Source of the DNA: Pseudomonadota bacterium
GTDB taxonomy: Bacteria > Desulfobacterota > Desulfovibrionia > Desulfovibrionales > Desulfovibrionaceae
Direction: 5' to 3'
Length of the DNA stretch: 64,000 bases
NCBI GenBank assembly: GCA_023399375.1
Contig: JAEWPX010000110.1
Span: forward strand, 1 to 64,000
The position numbers and the translations under genes are program-made. The notes beneath the pieces are model-generated. The model did not search any database. It saw only the letters and a list, made by a program, of their open reading frames with translations, and had not been told where the DNA came from. Positions within the stretch are counted from its first letter, which is position 1. Every line of letters starts with the position of its first letter. Positions 46,163 to 54,059 of this stretch are shown here, piece after piece.

Positions 46163-46223
46163 GGGAAGGCTCCTTTTTGGCTGCGGCAAAAAGTGATTTT
46201 CTACCCGCCCTGCCCCGCAAAAG

Positions 46224-46850
46224 TCAATGCACGGCCACGGCGGCGAGGACCACGCCGGTGATGCGTTTGCCCGAGCGCGTGGTCACGACGGGGCTGTCCG
46301 CGAAGGCCGTCTCGTAGCCGGCCGCGGCGAGCAGCCGCGTCAGTTCGTCCAGGGTGAAGTGGTGGGCCGTGTAGAGCGCGCGGTCCCCTTCGCGCACGAC
46401 GAAGCTGCCGCGCTCGCCGGTTTCGGCGATCCCGGCCTCGTAGCGGGCCTTGTAGTACGGCAGGTCCCAGTTCTGCAGAAAATCGGCGACGCACAGCACG
46501 CGGCAGCCCGCGCGCCTGGCTTCGCCGAGGACGCCGCGGCGCGCCCCGGGCGTGGCCAGGGTCGTCAGCACGGCATGAAGGATGCCGGCGTCAAACGCCC
46601 CGTCGCCAAACGGCAGGGCCGCAAGCTCGGCACGAACCACGGACAGGCCCTTTTCCCGGGCCAGGCGCAGACTCGCCGTGTTGCGATCGACGCCCACGGC
46701 GCGATAGCGTCGGCCCGCAAGCTGGCCGAGCAGCCGCCCCGCGCCGCAGCCCAGGTCGAGCACGCGATCACCCGGCCGCAAGTATGCGGCAACCCGCGCA
46801 TCCAGCTCCAAAGTTGAAGGGACGCTCGAACTTTCATCCCAGTACATCAT
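46224..46850 (-). CDS. class I SAM-dependent methyltransferase
   Basis: A 208-residue methyltransferase with motif I at residues 29-40 (RVLDLGCGAGRL), the acidic motif II GVDRN (about 54-58) and later LPFGDGAFDAGILHAVLTTL. No substrate-specific domain; the substrate is unknown. The start codon is preceded by eight G residues on its strand, and that G-run belongs to repeat copy B, so the repeat probably supplies the ribosome-binding site. Follows pgm on the same strand. Confidence 0.85.
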   Translation of the reverse strand: MMYWDESSSVPSTLELDARVAAYLRPGDRVLDLGCGAGRLLGQLAGRRYRAVGVDRNTASLRLAREKGLSVVRAELAALPFGDGAFDAGILHAVLTTLATPGARRGVLGEARRAGCRVLCVADFLQNWDLPYYKARYEAGIAETGERGSFVVREGDRALYTAHHFTLDELTRLLAAAGYETAFADSPVVTTRSGKRITGVVLAAVAVH

Positions 46851-46917
46851 CCCCCCCCGGGGTGGTCCGGGAGGGGCTCATCTCCTCCCGGCCGCCGCAG
46901 GCATTGTTTCCTCCGCC
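46851..46917 (-). repeat. dispersed double-hairpin 3' element, copy B
   Basis: Between the pgm stop and the methyltransferase start. Hairpin 1 is CCGGGAGG pairing with CCTCCCGG (positions 46867-46891), the pair being changed together compared with copy A (A to G on one arm, T to C on the other). The G-rich second stem is compressed to CCCCGGGG and doubles as the ribosome site of the next gene. Confidence 0.75.
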
Positions 46918-46921
46918 TCCC

Positions 46922-48574
46922 TCACACCCCCGCCGCCGCGAAGGCCGCGTCCACGATCTCGCGGGCCTCGGCTTGCAACGCACGCAGGTGTTCGCGGCCG
47001 TTGAAACTCTCGGCGTAGATTTTATAAACGTCCTCGGTGCCCGAGGGGCGCGCGGCGAACCAGCCGTTTTCCGTGACCACCTTGAGCCCGCCGATGGGCG
47101 CGTCGTTGCCCGGGGCGCGGGTGAGCTTGGCGGTGATGGCCTCGCCGGCCAGGGACGTTGCCGCGACCATCTCGGGCGAGAGCTTGGACAGCGCGGCCTT
47201 TTGCGCCTTGCTCGCCGGCGCGTCCAGGCGTTCGTAGATGGGCTCGCCGAAACGCGCGGTCAGCGCCGCATAGTGCTCGGCAGGATCCTTGCCGGTCTTG
47301 GCCGTGATCTCGCAGGCGAGCAGGTCCATGATGATGCCGTCCTTGTCCGTGGTCCAGACCGTGCCGTCCGTGCGCAGGTAGGACGCCCCGGCGCTCTCTT
47401 CGCCGCCGAAGCCGAAGGAGCCGTCGACGAGCCCGGGCACGAACCATTTGAACCCCACCGGCACCTCGCACAGCCTGCGATGAAGCGACGCGGCCACGCG
47501 GTCGATCATGGCGCTCGAGACCACGGTCTTGCCCACGGCCGCATCGGCGCGCCAGCCGGAACGCGTGGTGAAAAGGTACTCGATGGCCACGGCGAGGTAG
47601 CTGTTGGGATTGAGCAGGCCCGCGCCCCTGGTGACGATGCCGTGGCGGTCGTAGTCCGGGTCGTTGCCGAAGGCGATGTCGTAGGAGGCCTTGTGTTCGA
47701 TCAGCCGGGCCATGGCATAGGGCGAGGAGCAGTCCATGCGGATCTTGCCGTCCTTGTCCACGGTCATGAAGGAAAAGGTCGGGTCCACCACGTCGCTTAT
47801 AAGCGAAAGATTGAGGCCGTAACGCGCGGCCATGGGCTCCCAGAAGGCGATGCCCGAGCCGCCCAGGGGATCGACGCCGATGCGGATGCCGGCATCGCGG
47901 ATGGCGGCCATGTCCACCATATTGCCGAGGTCCGCGACGTACGGCGCGACGTAGTCGTACTCCTCCACGCAATCCGCGCGCAGGGCGGCCGCATAGGGCA
48001 TGCGCCGCACTCCGGCGAGCTTTTTCTCCAGGTAGGCGTTGGCCATGTCCTGGACGACGCGGGTGACGTCGGTGTCGGCCGGGCCGCCCGAAGGCGGGTT
48101 GTACTTGAAGCCGCCGTCGGCCGGGGGGTTGTGGGAGGGTGTGATGACGATGCCGTCGGCGCGCACGTCCTTGTGGTCGCGGTTAAACGTCAGGATGGCG
48201 TGGGAGATTACGGGCGTCGGCGTATAGCCCCGGCCCGTCTGGATGCGCGTGGCCACGCCGTTGGCGGCGAGCACTTCCAGGGCGGTTATAAACGCCGGCT
48301 CGGACAGGGCGTGGGTGTCCATGCCGAGAAAAAGCGGCCCGGCGATGCCCTGCCCGGCGCGGTAGTCGCAGATGGCCTGCGTCGTGGCCAGGATGTGGGC
48401 CTCGTTGAAGGTGGCGTCGAAGGAACTGCCGCGATGGCCCGAGGTGCCGAAGGAGACGCGTTGCAGGGGATCGGCCGGATCGGGGGAAAGGGAATAGTAG
48501 GCGGCGACGAGCCGGGGCACGTTGACGAGCAGGGACCGGGGCGCCGGCTTGCCGGCCAGGGGGCTGATGGCCAT
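46922..48574 (-). CDS. pgm: alpha-D-glucose phosphate-specific phosphoglucomutase
   Basis: A 550-residue enzyme interconverting glucose-1- and glucose-6-phosphate. The phosphoserine loop is ITPSHNPPADGGFKY, the metal loop GNDPDYDRHG, the sugar-specificity loop GGEESAG and the phosphate site ARPSGTEDVYKIY. The ATG at 48574 (MAISPLAGKPAP) has a strong AAGGAGGA site, so it is translated from there. The same frame, however, continues upstream without a stop to 48967 through an HTH/zinc-ribbon domain; see the next entry and findings. Confidence 0.94.
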   Translation of the reverse strand: MAISPLAGKPAPRSLLVNVPRLVAAYYSLSPDPADPLQRVSFGTSGHRGSSFDATFNEAHILATTQAICDYRAGQGIAGPLFLGMDTHALSEPAFITALEVLAANGVATRIQTGRGYTPTPVISHAILTFNRDHKDVRADGIVITPSHNPPADGGFKYNPPSGGPADTDVTRVVQDMANAYLEKKLAGVRRMPYAAALRADCVEEYDYVAPYVADLGNMVDMAAIRDAGIRIGVDPLGGSGIAFWEPMAARYGLNLSLISDVVDPTFSFMTVDKDGKIRMDCSSPYAMARLIEHKASYDIAFGNDPDYDRHGIVTRGAGLLNPNSYLAVAIEYLFTTRSGWRADAAVGKTVVSSAMIDRVAASLHRRLCEVPVGFKWFVPGLVDGSFGFGGEESAGASYLRTDGTVWTTDKDGIIMDLLACEITAKTGKDPAEHYAALTARFGEPIYERLDAPASKAQKAALSKLSPEMVAATSLAGEAITAKLTRAPGNDAPIGGLKVVTENGWFAARPSGTEDVYKIYAESFNGREHLRALQAEAREIVDAAFAAAGV

Positions 48575-48967
48575 GGGGAGTCCTCCTTGGGAAGTGCCGG
48601 GAGCATAGTGGCCCAAAGGGGCGGCGGCGTCCACATCGGGCGACGGTTCGAGGGAAAACCGGGGCGATTCGATGCGCGTCGACCGGCAGACCGGGCATTT
48701 GCCGGGCTTTTCCAGCCGGTCGCGCTTGGCGAAGACGTAGCCGCAGGCGAGGCAACGGGCGGCATGGACCCGCAGCGGACGCGGCGTGCGGCGCAGGGAG
48801 CGGCGCAGGTGATCGAGGGCTTCGAGCACGGCCTTCTCGCCGTAGCCCGCGAGGCTTGAAAGTTCCAGTGCGGCAAGCGGCGCGGCGCTTAGGGCGAGCA
48901 GGTCGGCCAGAGCGCGCGCGGGCGTTTTGTCGCGCCTGGGCGGAATGGGGGCTTTTCGGCGAGGCAT
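48575..48967 (-). CDS. HTH/zinc-ribbon regulator, in frame with pgm
   Basis: The first 131 residues of a 681-residue open frame. They contain a winged-helix-like region (ALADLLALSAAPLAALELSSL, EKAVLEALDHLRRSL) and a zinc ribbon C72-x2-C75 (CLACGYVFAKR) with C91-x2-C94 (CPVCRS), as in COG3357-type predicted regulators of about 100-110 residues. These are usually separate genes. Here, after PRFSLEPSPDV, a 20-residue stretch continues with no stop into the pgm start. Whether a fusion protein is made, or a stop was lost or missequenced, cannot be told. No strong ribosome site precedes the 48967 ATG. Confidence 0.6.
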
Positions 48968-48992
48968 GGCAGGAGCCGGCGGGCCGCAACCC

Positions 48993-49709
48993 TTACGCCA
49001 GATAGCGGCAGACGTCCTGGATCGTGGCGTAGAGCATGAGCGCCATGAGCGCCAGCCAGCCGCAGGCCGATACGGGCAGGTAATAGCGGGCCAGCCCGGC
49101 GCGGCAGCGCACGAGGACGTCGCAGACGATTTTGCCGCCGTCGAGCGGCGGCAGGGGCAGCAGGTTGAAAACGGCGAGACTCACCGAGATGGAGCCGCCG
49201 AGCACGGGCAGGCGCGAGGCGCTTGCACCGATGAAGCGCCCGCCTTCGGCCACGATGCCGACCAAGCTCGAAAGCTCCTGCGCATGGTCGAAAACACGCG
49301 AAATGGCGACCAGCATGGCCTGCGCCGTGCCGAGAGTCCAGGCAAGCGGCCTCCCGCAGTAGCCGGCCAGGGAATGCTCCCCGGGGCTGACGGCGTAGGC
49401 CACGGCGTAGCAGCACAGGGCAAAGAAGATGTTGGCGGCGGGGCCGGCAAGGGAAAAAGCGATGCGCCGCCAAAGCGGCAGGGCGAGATAGTCCTTCTCG
49501 CCGGCAAGGGCCAGCAGCACGTAGCCGCCGAAGGGCACGGCGGACAGGCAGCAGCGCGTGCCGCCCCACGTCCGGCTGCAAAGGACCGGCCCAAAGCCCA
49601 GGGAAAAACGCGCCACCGGCAGGCCCACGGCCTTGGCGGCCAGGAAATGCCCCAGTTCGTGGATGAGGATGACAAGGCCCAGGAGCAGCGCGACAGCGAC
49701 GTACGTCAT
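48993..49709 (-). CDS. M50 family site-2 protease-like membrane metalloprotease
   Basis: A 238-residue membrane protein with the zinc-binding HELGH motif (H17-E-L-G-H21) in the first helix and LLPLPPLDGGKI in a later one, the equivalent of NPDG. It has about six transmembrane helices and no PDZ domain, placing it with the YfhL/YwhC-type small M50 group. Substrates are unknown; the enzyme cleaves within membranes. The start MTYVAVALLLG replaces a much longer frame. 23 bases after the zinc-ribbon gene. Confidence 0.88.
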   Translation of the reverse strand: MTYVAVALLLGLVILIHELGHFLAAKAVGLPVARFSLGFGPVLCSRTWGGTRCCLSAVPFGGYVLLALAGEKDYLALPLWRRIAFSLAGPAANIFFALCCYAVAYAVSPGEHSLAGYCGRPLAWTLGTAQAMLVAISRVFDHAQELSSLVGIVAEGGRFIGASASRLPVLGGSISVSLAVFNLLPLPPLDGGKIVCDVLVRCRAGLARYYLPVSACGWLALMALMLYATIQDVCRYLA

Positions 49710-49732
49710 GGGAGCGCCTCGCAAACGGTCAA

Positions 49733-49978
49733 CTAGATGAAATCCGGATCCACCGCCGCCTTGCCGCCGGCCAGCATCACCTTGACGAAGCGCACCGCGC
49801 GTTCGTCCACGGGCACGATGGGAAAGCGCCCCCGGCAGGCGTCGCAGGCGATCATAGTAGGTTTGACCGGCGCGACCACGGGCACCTCGCGACGGCAAAA
49901 GGGACAGGGATACAAAAAGACCAGTTCCACGCCCACGGGCTTGGCCGGCGTCAGGGGCTTGCGTTGTTCGTTGCTCAC
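49733..49978 (-). CDS. small zinc-ribbon-like protein
   Basis: An 81-residue protein with two CxxC pairs: C25-P-F-C28 and C45-D-A-C48, likely one zinc site, and a C-terminal acidic/hydrophobic region (RAVRFVKVMLAGG). It begins with GTG, preceded by GGAG at the end of gpmI. It lies between gpmI and the M50 protease. Function unknown; such ribbons often mediate protein or nucleic-acid contact. Confidence 0.65.
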   Translation of the reverse strand: MSNEQRKPLTPAKPVGVELVFLYPCPFCRREVPVVAPVKPTMIACDACRGRFPIVPVDERAVRFVKVMLAGGKAAVDPDFI

Positions 49979-49982
49979 GGCA

Positions 49983-51503
49983 TCACTCCGCCACGAGGTT
50001 CGCGCCGGTCATGGCCGCCGGCACGGGCAGCCCGGCCAGGCGCAGGATGGTCGGCGCGATGTCGCCGAGCTTGCCCGGGACGAGCTTGGCGTTCTTGCGG
50101 GCGTCGTCCACGAGGACGAAGCGCACGGGATTGAGCGTATGCGCGGTCATGGGGCCGCCATCCGGCGCGATCATCTCCTCGGCGTTGCCGTGGTCGGCGG
50201 TGACGCACATGCGCCAGCCGGCCGAGAGAGCCGCCGCGGCGATGCGCCCGACGCAGGCGTCCACGGTCTCGACGGCGGTGATCGCCGCCGGCAGCACGCC
50301 GGTGTGCCCGACCATGTCGCAGTTGGCGAGGTTGACCACGGCCAAGGCATGGCCCTTGGGCAGTGCGCCGAGGAAGGCGTCGGTCACGGCCCGGGCGCTC
50401 ATCTCGGGCTTGAGGTCGTAGGTGGGCACGTCGCGCGGCGAGGGGATGAGGATGCGCTCCTCGCCGGGAAACGGCTCCTCACGGCCGCAGTTCATGAAAT
50501 AGGTAACGTGGGCGTATTTCTCGGTCTCGGCCAGGCGCAGCTGCGTCAGGCCGGCTGCGGAGTAGACCTCGCCCAGCACGTCGGCGACGCTCTCCGGGGC
50601 AAAGGCCACGGGCAGGCCGAAGGAGCCGTCGTATTCGGTCATGGTGGCGAAGCCCGAGAGCTTCGGGCGGACGTTTCGGGCAAAGCCGTCGAAATCGTCG
50701 CGCGTGAGCGCCGCGGTCAGTTCCCGGGCGCGGTCGGCCCGGAAGTTGAAAAAGAACACGGCATCGCCGTCGCGAAGCACGCCCTCGCCCCCGGCGAGCA
50801 CCCGGGGCCTCACGAATTCGTCCGTCTGGCCCGCGGCGTAGGCCGCTTCCACGGCAGCCACGGGATCGCTGAAGGATTCACCCGTTCCTTCGGTCAAGGC
50901 GGCGTAGGCCTCGGCCACGCGCTCGAAGCGCTTGTCGCGGTCCATGGCGTAGAAGCGGCCCGTCAGCGAAACGATGCGGCCCGCGCCCAGTTCGCGCAGG
51001 AAGCTCTCCAGCGCGCCCACGTAGCCCACCCCGCTCTGGGGCGGCGTGTCGCGGCCGTCGAGAAAGGCGTGGATGCACACGTCCTTCTGGCCCAGGGCGG
51101 CGAAGGCCGCGACCAGGGCTTTCAAATGATTGATGTGGCTATGCACGCCGCCGTCGGAGACAAGCCCCATGAGGTGCACCCGGCCGCCGGCGGCGTGCGA
51201 CGCGGCGGCGAGGTCGGCCAGGACCGGATTTGCGGCCAGCTTCCCCTCTTCCACGGCGATGTCGATGCGGGTCATGTCCTGGTAGACGACCCGTCCTGCA
51301 CCGATGTTCATGTGGCCGACCTCGGAGTTGCCCATGAAGCCGTCGGGCAGGCCCACGGACCGCCCCGAACAGGTGAGCGTCGTGCCCGGGTAGGCGGCAA
51401 GGAGCTTGTCCAGGTTCGGGGTCCTGGCCAGGGTCACGGCGTTGCCCAGGCCGGCGGGGGCCAGGCCCCAGCCGTCGAGGATAAGCAGCAAGGTGGGCGT
51501 CAT
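49983..51503 (-). CDS. gpmI: 2,3-bisphosphoglycerate-independent phosphoglycerate mutase
   Basis: A 506-residue manganese-dependent glycolytic mutase of the alkaline phosphatase superfamily. The catalytic serine is S60 in MGNSEVGHMNIGAG; other ligands are in FRADRAREL, NLANCDMVGHTG and VTADHGNAEEM. The ATG at 51503 overlaps the rsfS stop by 4 bases (ATGA). Follows rsfS in a conserved pairing. Confidence 0.96.
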   Translation of the reverse strand: MTPTLLLILDGWGLAPAGLGNAVTLARTPNLDKLLAAYPGTTLTCSGRSVGLPDGFMGNSEVGHMNIGAGRVVYQDMTRIDIAVEEGKLAANPVLADLAAASHAAGGRVHLMGLVSDGGVHSHINHLKALVAAFAALGQKDVCIHAFLDGRDTPPQSGVGYVGALESFLRELGAGRIVSLTGRFYAMDRDKRFERVAEAYAALTEGTGESFSDPVAAVEAAYAAGQTDEFVRPRVLAGGEGVLRDGDAVFFFNFRADRARELTAALTRDDFDGFARNVRPKLSGFATMTEYDGSFGLPVAFAPESVADVLGEVYSAAGLTQLRLAETEKYAHVTYFMNCGREEPFPGEERILIPSPRDVPTYDLKPEMSARAVTDAFLGALPKGHALAVVNLANCDMVGHTGVLPAAITAVETVDACVGRIAAAALSAGWRMCVTADHGNAEEMIAPDGGPMTAHTLNPVRFVLVDDARKNAKLVPGKLGDIAPTILRLAGLPVPAAMTGANLVAE

Positions 51504-51916
51504 GCGTCGCTCGGATCGGGTTCGGACGTCGCCGGGGCGGCGGCCCGGGCCGGCAGCGCGATGCGCTCGCCTTCGGACCACAGGCCTTCGACGTTGTAGA
51601 AGGGGCGCAGGTCTTCCTGGAAGATGTGCACCATGACGTCGTTGAGGTCGAGGAGCACCCACTGGCCGTAGCGGTAGCCTTCCATGCCGAGGTAGGAAAA
51701 GCCCTCCTCGCCGCAACGCGCGAGCACGTGGTCGGCCAGGGCCTTGGCCTGGCGCAGGCTCACGGCCGAGGCCACGACCATGGCTTCGCACACGGGGTTG
51801 ATGGCGGCCACGTCGAGGGCCAGAATGTCTTTTGCCTTTTTTTCGGCCAGCCAGCCGGCCACGATCATGGCCTTGTCCACGGCGGACAGATTCGCGTCGG
51901 ATTTTTTCGAGGGCAT
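51500..51916 (-). CDS. rsfS: ribosomal silencing factor RsfS
   Basis: A 138-residue protein with the RsfS/DUF143 domain (about 15-115): VDKAMIVAGWLAEKKAKDILALDVA, EGFSYLGMEGYRYGQWVLLDLNDVMVHIF. It binds the 50S protein L14 and stops subunit joining in stationary phase. The start MPSKKSDANL has GGAG upstream. It is first in the rsfS-gpmI set. Confidence 0.94.
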   Translation of the reverse strand: MPSKKSDANLSAVDKAMIVAGWLAEKKAKDILALDVAAINPVCEAMVVASAVSLRQAKALADHVLARCGEEGFSYLGMEGYRYGQWVLLDLNDVMVHIFQEDLRPFYNVEGLWSEGERIALPARAAAPATSEPDPSDA

Positions 51917-52100
51917 CGTCTCTCCGGAAAATTCTTGCTTCCCTTCGCGGGAAGACGTCGGACCTCTATCCGATTTGGGGCCGGCCCGCAAACGCCGCCG
52001 TGGATCAAGCCGTTTTTTCCCGGTGCTCTCTTGACGCGGCGGCAGGCTTTCGGGCAGGAATCGCCTTTGGACGCGCCACGCCGTCACGGGAGGAAGCCGC

Positions 52101-53402
52101 ATGATTTTCGATATGGATATCGAAACCCTGCCCCGGGAAGAACTCGAGGCCTTGCAACTCAAACGCCTCAAGTCGCTGTGCGAACGGGTGTACGCCAACG
52201 TCGCCTTCTACAGGAAGGCCTTCGACGAGCGCGGCATCACGCCCGCCGACATCCGGAGCCTGTCCGACGTGCGCTACCTGCCTTTTACCGAGAAGCAGGA
52301 CCTGCGCAATCACTACCCCTTCGGCCTGTTCGCCGTGCCCAAGGACAACGTGGTGCGCATCCACGCCTCCTCCGGCACCACGGGCAAGGCCACCGTCACC
52401 GGCTACACCCAGCGCGACGTCAGCAACTGGGCCACGATGATGGCCCGCTCCCTGACCGCGGCCGGGGCCTCGCGCCGCGACATCATCCACGTGGCCTACG
52501 GTTACGGGCTTTTCACCGGCGGCCTCGGCGCGCATTACGGGGCCGAGCGCCTGGGCGCGACCACGGTTCCGGTCTCGGGCGGCGGCACGCGGCGCCAGGC
52601 CATGCTGCTGCGCGACTTCGGGGCCACGGTCCTTTGCTGCACGCCCTCCTACAGCCTCGTCCTCTACGAAACGGCGCTCGAAGCCGGCATCGATTTCAAG
52701 GAACTGCCGCTTAGGATCGGCGTGTTCGGGGCCGAACCCTGGACCGACGAGATGCGCCGCGACATCGAACTCAAGATGGGCATCAAGGCCATCGATATCT
52801 ACGGCCTGTCCGAGGTCATGGGGCCTGGTGTCGGCATCGAGTGCGCCGAGGCCCAGTACGGGGCGCACCTCCAGGAAGACCATTTCCTGTGCGAAGTCAT
52901 CGATCCCGAAACCCTGGAGCCCGTGAAGCCGGGGGAACCCGGCGAACTGGTCATCACCACGCTGACCAAGGAAGCCCAGCCGATGATCCGCTACCGCACG
53001 CGCGACATCACCCGCCTAGTGACCACGCCTTGCAAATGCGGCCGCACCACGGCGCGCATGGTGCGCGTCCAGGGCAGAAGCGACGATATGCTCATCATCC
53101 GGGGCGTCAACGTCTTCCCGTCGCAAATCGAGAGCATCCTGCTCGAAACCGAAGGCCTCTCCCCCCACTACCAACTCGTGGTACAACGCGAGGGCAACCT
53201 CGACACGCTCACCGTGCAGGTCGAAGTGGACGAGAAGAACTTCTCCGACGAAGTGCGCAAACTCCAGCGCCTGGAAGGCAAGATCCAGAAGAACATCAAG
53301 GAGTTCCTGGGCGTCACCGCCCTGGTCAAGCTGGTCGAGCCCCGGGCCATCCAGCGCTCCGAGGGCAAGGCCAAGCGCGTGCTCGACCTGCGCCACGCGT
53401 AA
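52101..53402 (+). CDS. paaK: phenylacetate--CoA ligase-like protein
   Basis: A 433-residue AMP-forming acyl-CoA synthetase. The ATP-loop is HASSGTTGKATVTGYT (about residues 87-102); other blocks are VSGGGTRRQAMLLRDF, YGLSEVMGPGVG and YRTRDITRL, plus the C-terminal ribbon CKCGRTTARM. Family members convert phenylacetate or related aromatic acids to CoA esters. The next gene encodes an ACT-domain protein, a pairing seen in anaerobes where this enzyme works with indolepyruvate ferredoxin oxidoreductase in amino-acid use. The upstream 184 bases are shared with rsfS on the other strand. Confidence 0.9.
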   Translation: MIFDMDIETLPREELEALQLKRLKSLCERVYANVAFYRKAFDERGITPADIRSLSDVRYLPFTEKQDLRNHYPFGLFAVPKDNVVRIHASSGTTGKATVTGYTQRDVSNWATMMARSLTAAGASRRDIIHVAYGYGLFTGGLGAHYGAERLGATTVPVSGGGTRRQAMLLRDFGATVLCCTPSYSLVLYETALEAGIDFKELPLRIGVFGAEPWTDEMRRDIELKMGIKAIDIYGLSEVMGPGVGIECAEAQYGAHLQEDHFLCEVIDPETLEPVKPGEPGELVITTLTKEAQPMIRYRTRDITRLVTTPCKCGRTTARMVRVQGRSDDMLIIRGVNVFPSQIESILLETEGLSPHYQLVVQREGNLDTLTVQVEVDEKNFSDEVRKLQRLEGKIQKNIKEFLGVTALVKLVEPRAIQRSEGKAKRVLDLRHA

Positions 53403-53423
53403 TCGCGGCTCCTTGAAAAGATA

Positions 53424-53452
53424 TGACATTCCCGTTTCGGGAAGCTAGGATA
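53424..53452 (+). promoter_or_regulatory. candidate promoter with an embedded inverted repeat
   Basis: ATGACA at 53424-53429 and TAGGAT at 53447-53452 are separated by 17 bases, a possible sigma70 promoter for the ACT gene. The spacer is itself an inverted repeat, TTCCCG-TTT-CGGGAA, which could bind a repressor. It could alternatively be a weak hairpin at the end of paaK. Confidence 0.4.
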
Positions 53453-53511
53453 GCGCATCGCGAAAGAGGACGGGACACGAACGGTCCCAACGCCATCCGG
53501 AGGGAAACGCC

Positions 53512-53943
53512 ATGAAAGCCGAACAGATTTCCATCTTCCTGGAAAACCGGGCCGGACGCCTGGAGGAAGTGACCCGCGTCCTGGCCGAGGCCGGCATCAG
53601 CATCCGCGCCCTGTCCCTGGCCGACACCTCGGATTTCGGCATCCTGCGCCTGATCGTCAGCGATCACGAGAAAGCCAAGGTGGCGCTCAAGGAGCACGGC
53701 TTCACCGTCGGGCGCAACGCCGTGGTCGCCGTGGAGGTGCCCGACGTGCCGGGCGGCCTGCACTCCATCCTGAGCCTGCTGTGCGCGGGCGGCATCAACG
53801 TCGAATACATGTACGCCTTCGTGCACCAGTGCGAGCGGTCGGCGGTCATCATCGTGCGCTTCGACCGCACGGACCAGGCCATCGAACTGCTCCAGAAAAA
53901 CAATATCCCCATCATTCCCGGGGACCAGCTCTACAAGATCTGA
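53512..53943 (+). CDS. two-ACT-domain protein
   Basis: A 143-residue protein with tandem ACT domains: about 3-65 (AEQISIFLENRAGRLEEVTRVLAEAGISIRALSLADT) and 70-135 (VVAVEVPDVPGGLHSILSLLCAGGINVEYMYAF). ACT domains bind amino acids to control partner enzymes. Its placement after paaK suggests it senses an aromatic amino acid and modulates that ligase. 109 bases separate the two. Confidence 0.9.
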   Translation: MKAEQISIFLENRAGRLEEVTRVLAEAGISIRALSLADTSDFGILRLIVSDHEKAKVALKEHGFTVGRNAVVAVEVPDVPGGLHSILSLLCAGGINVEYMYAFVHQCERSAVIIVRFDRTDQAIELLQKNNIPIIPGDQLYKI

Positions 53944-54059
53944 CGTCGTGGCGTTGCGGGCGGCCGGAGTACGGCCGCCCGCAATGCCAAACCCGGCCTC
54001 TTGCGCGTCTCTCCCGGGCTCCCCGTCCATGGCAGCGGGCCGTCTTGCCCACACCAAAC

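Noticed and set aside
46784..48859. Long plus-strand open frame opposite pgm
   Set aside because: It is the antisense of pgm and the regulator, with composition bias (His, Arg, Gly) and no family signature; very GC-rich coding DNA routinely opens the opposite frame.
49737..51599. Long plus-strand open frame opposite gpmI
   Set aside because: Antisense of gpmI with no recognisable domain; gpmI itself has complete catalytic motifs.
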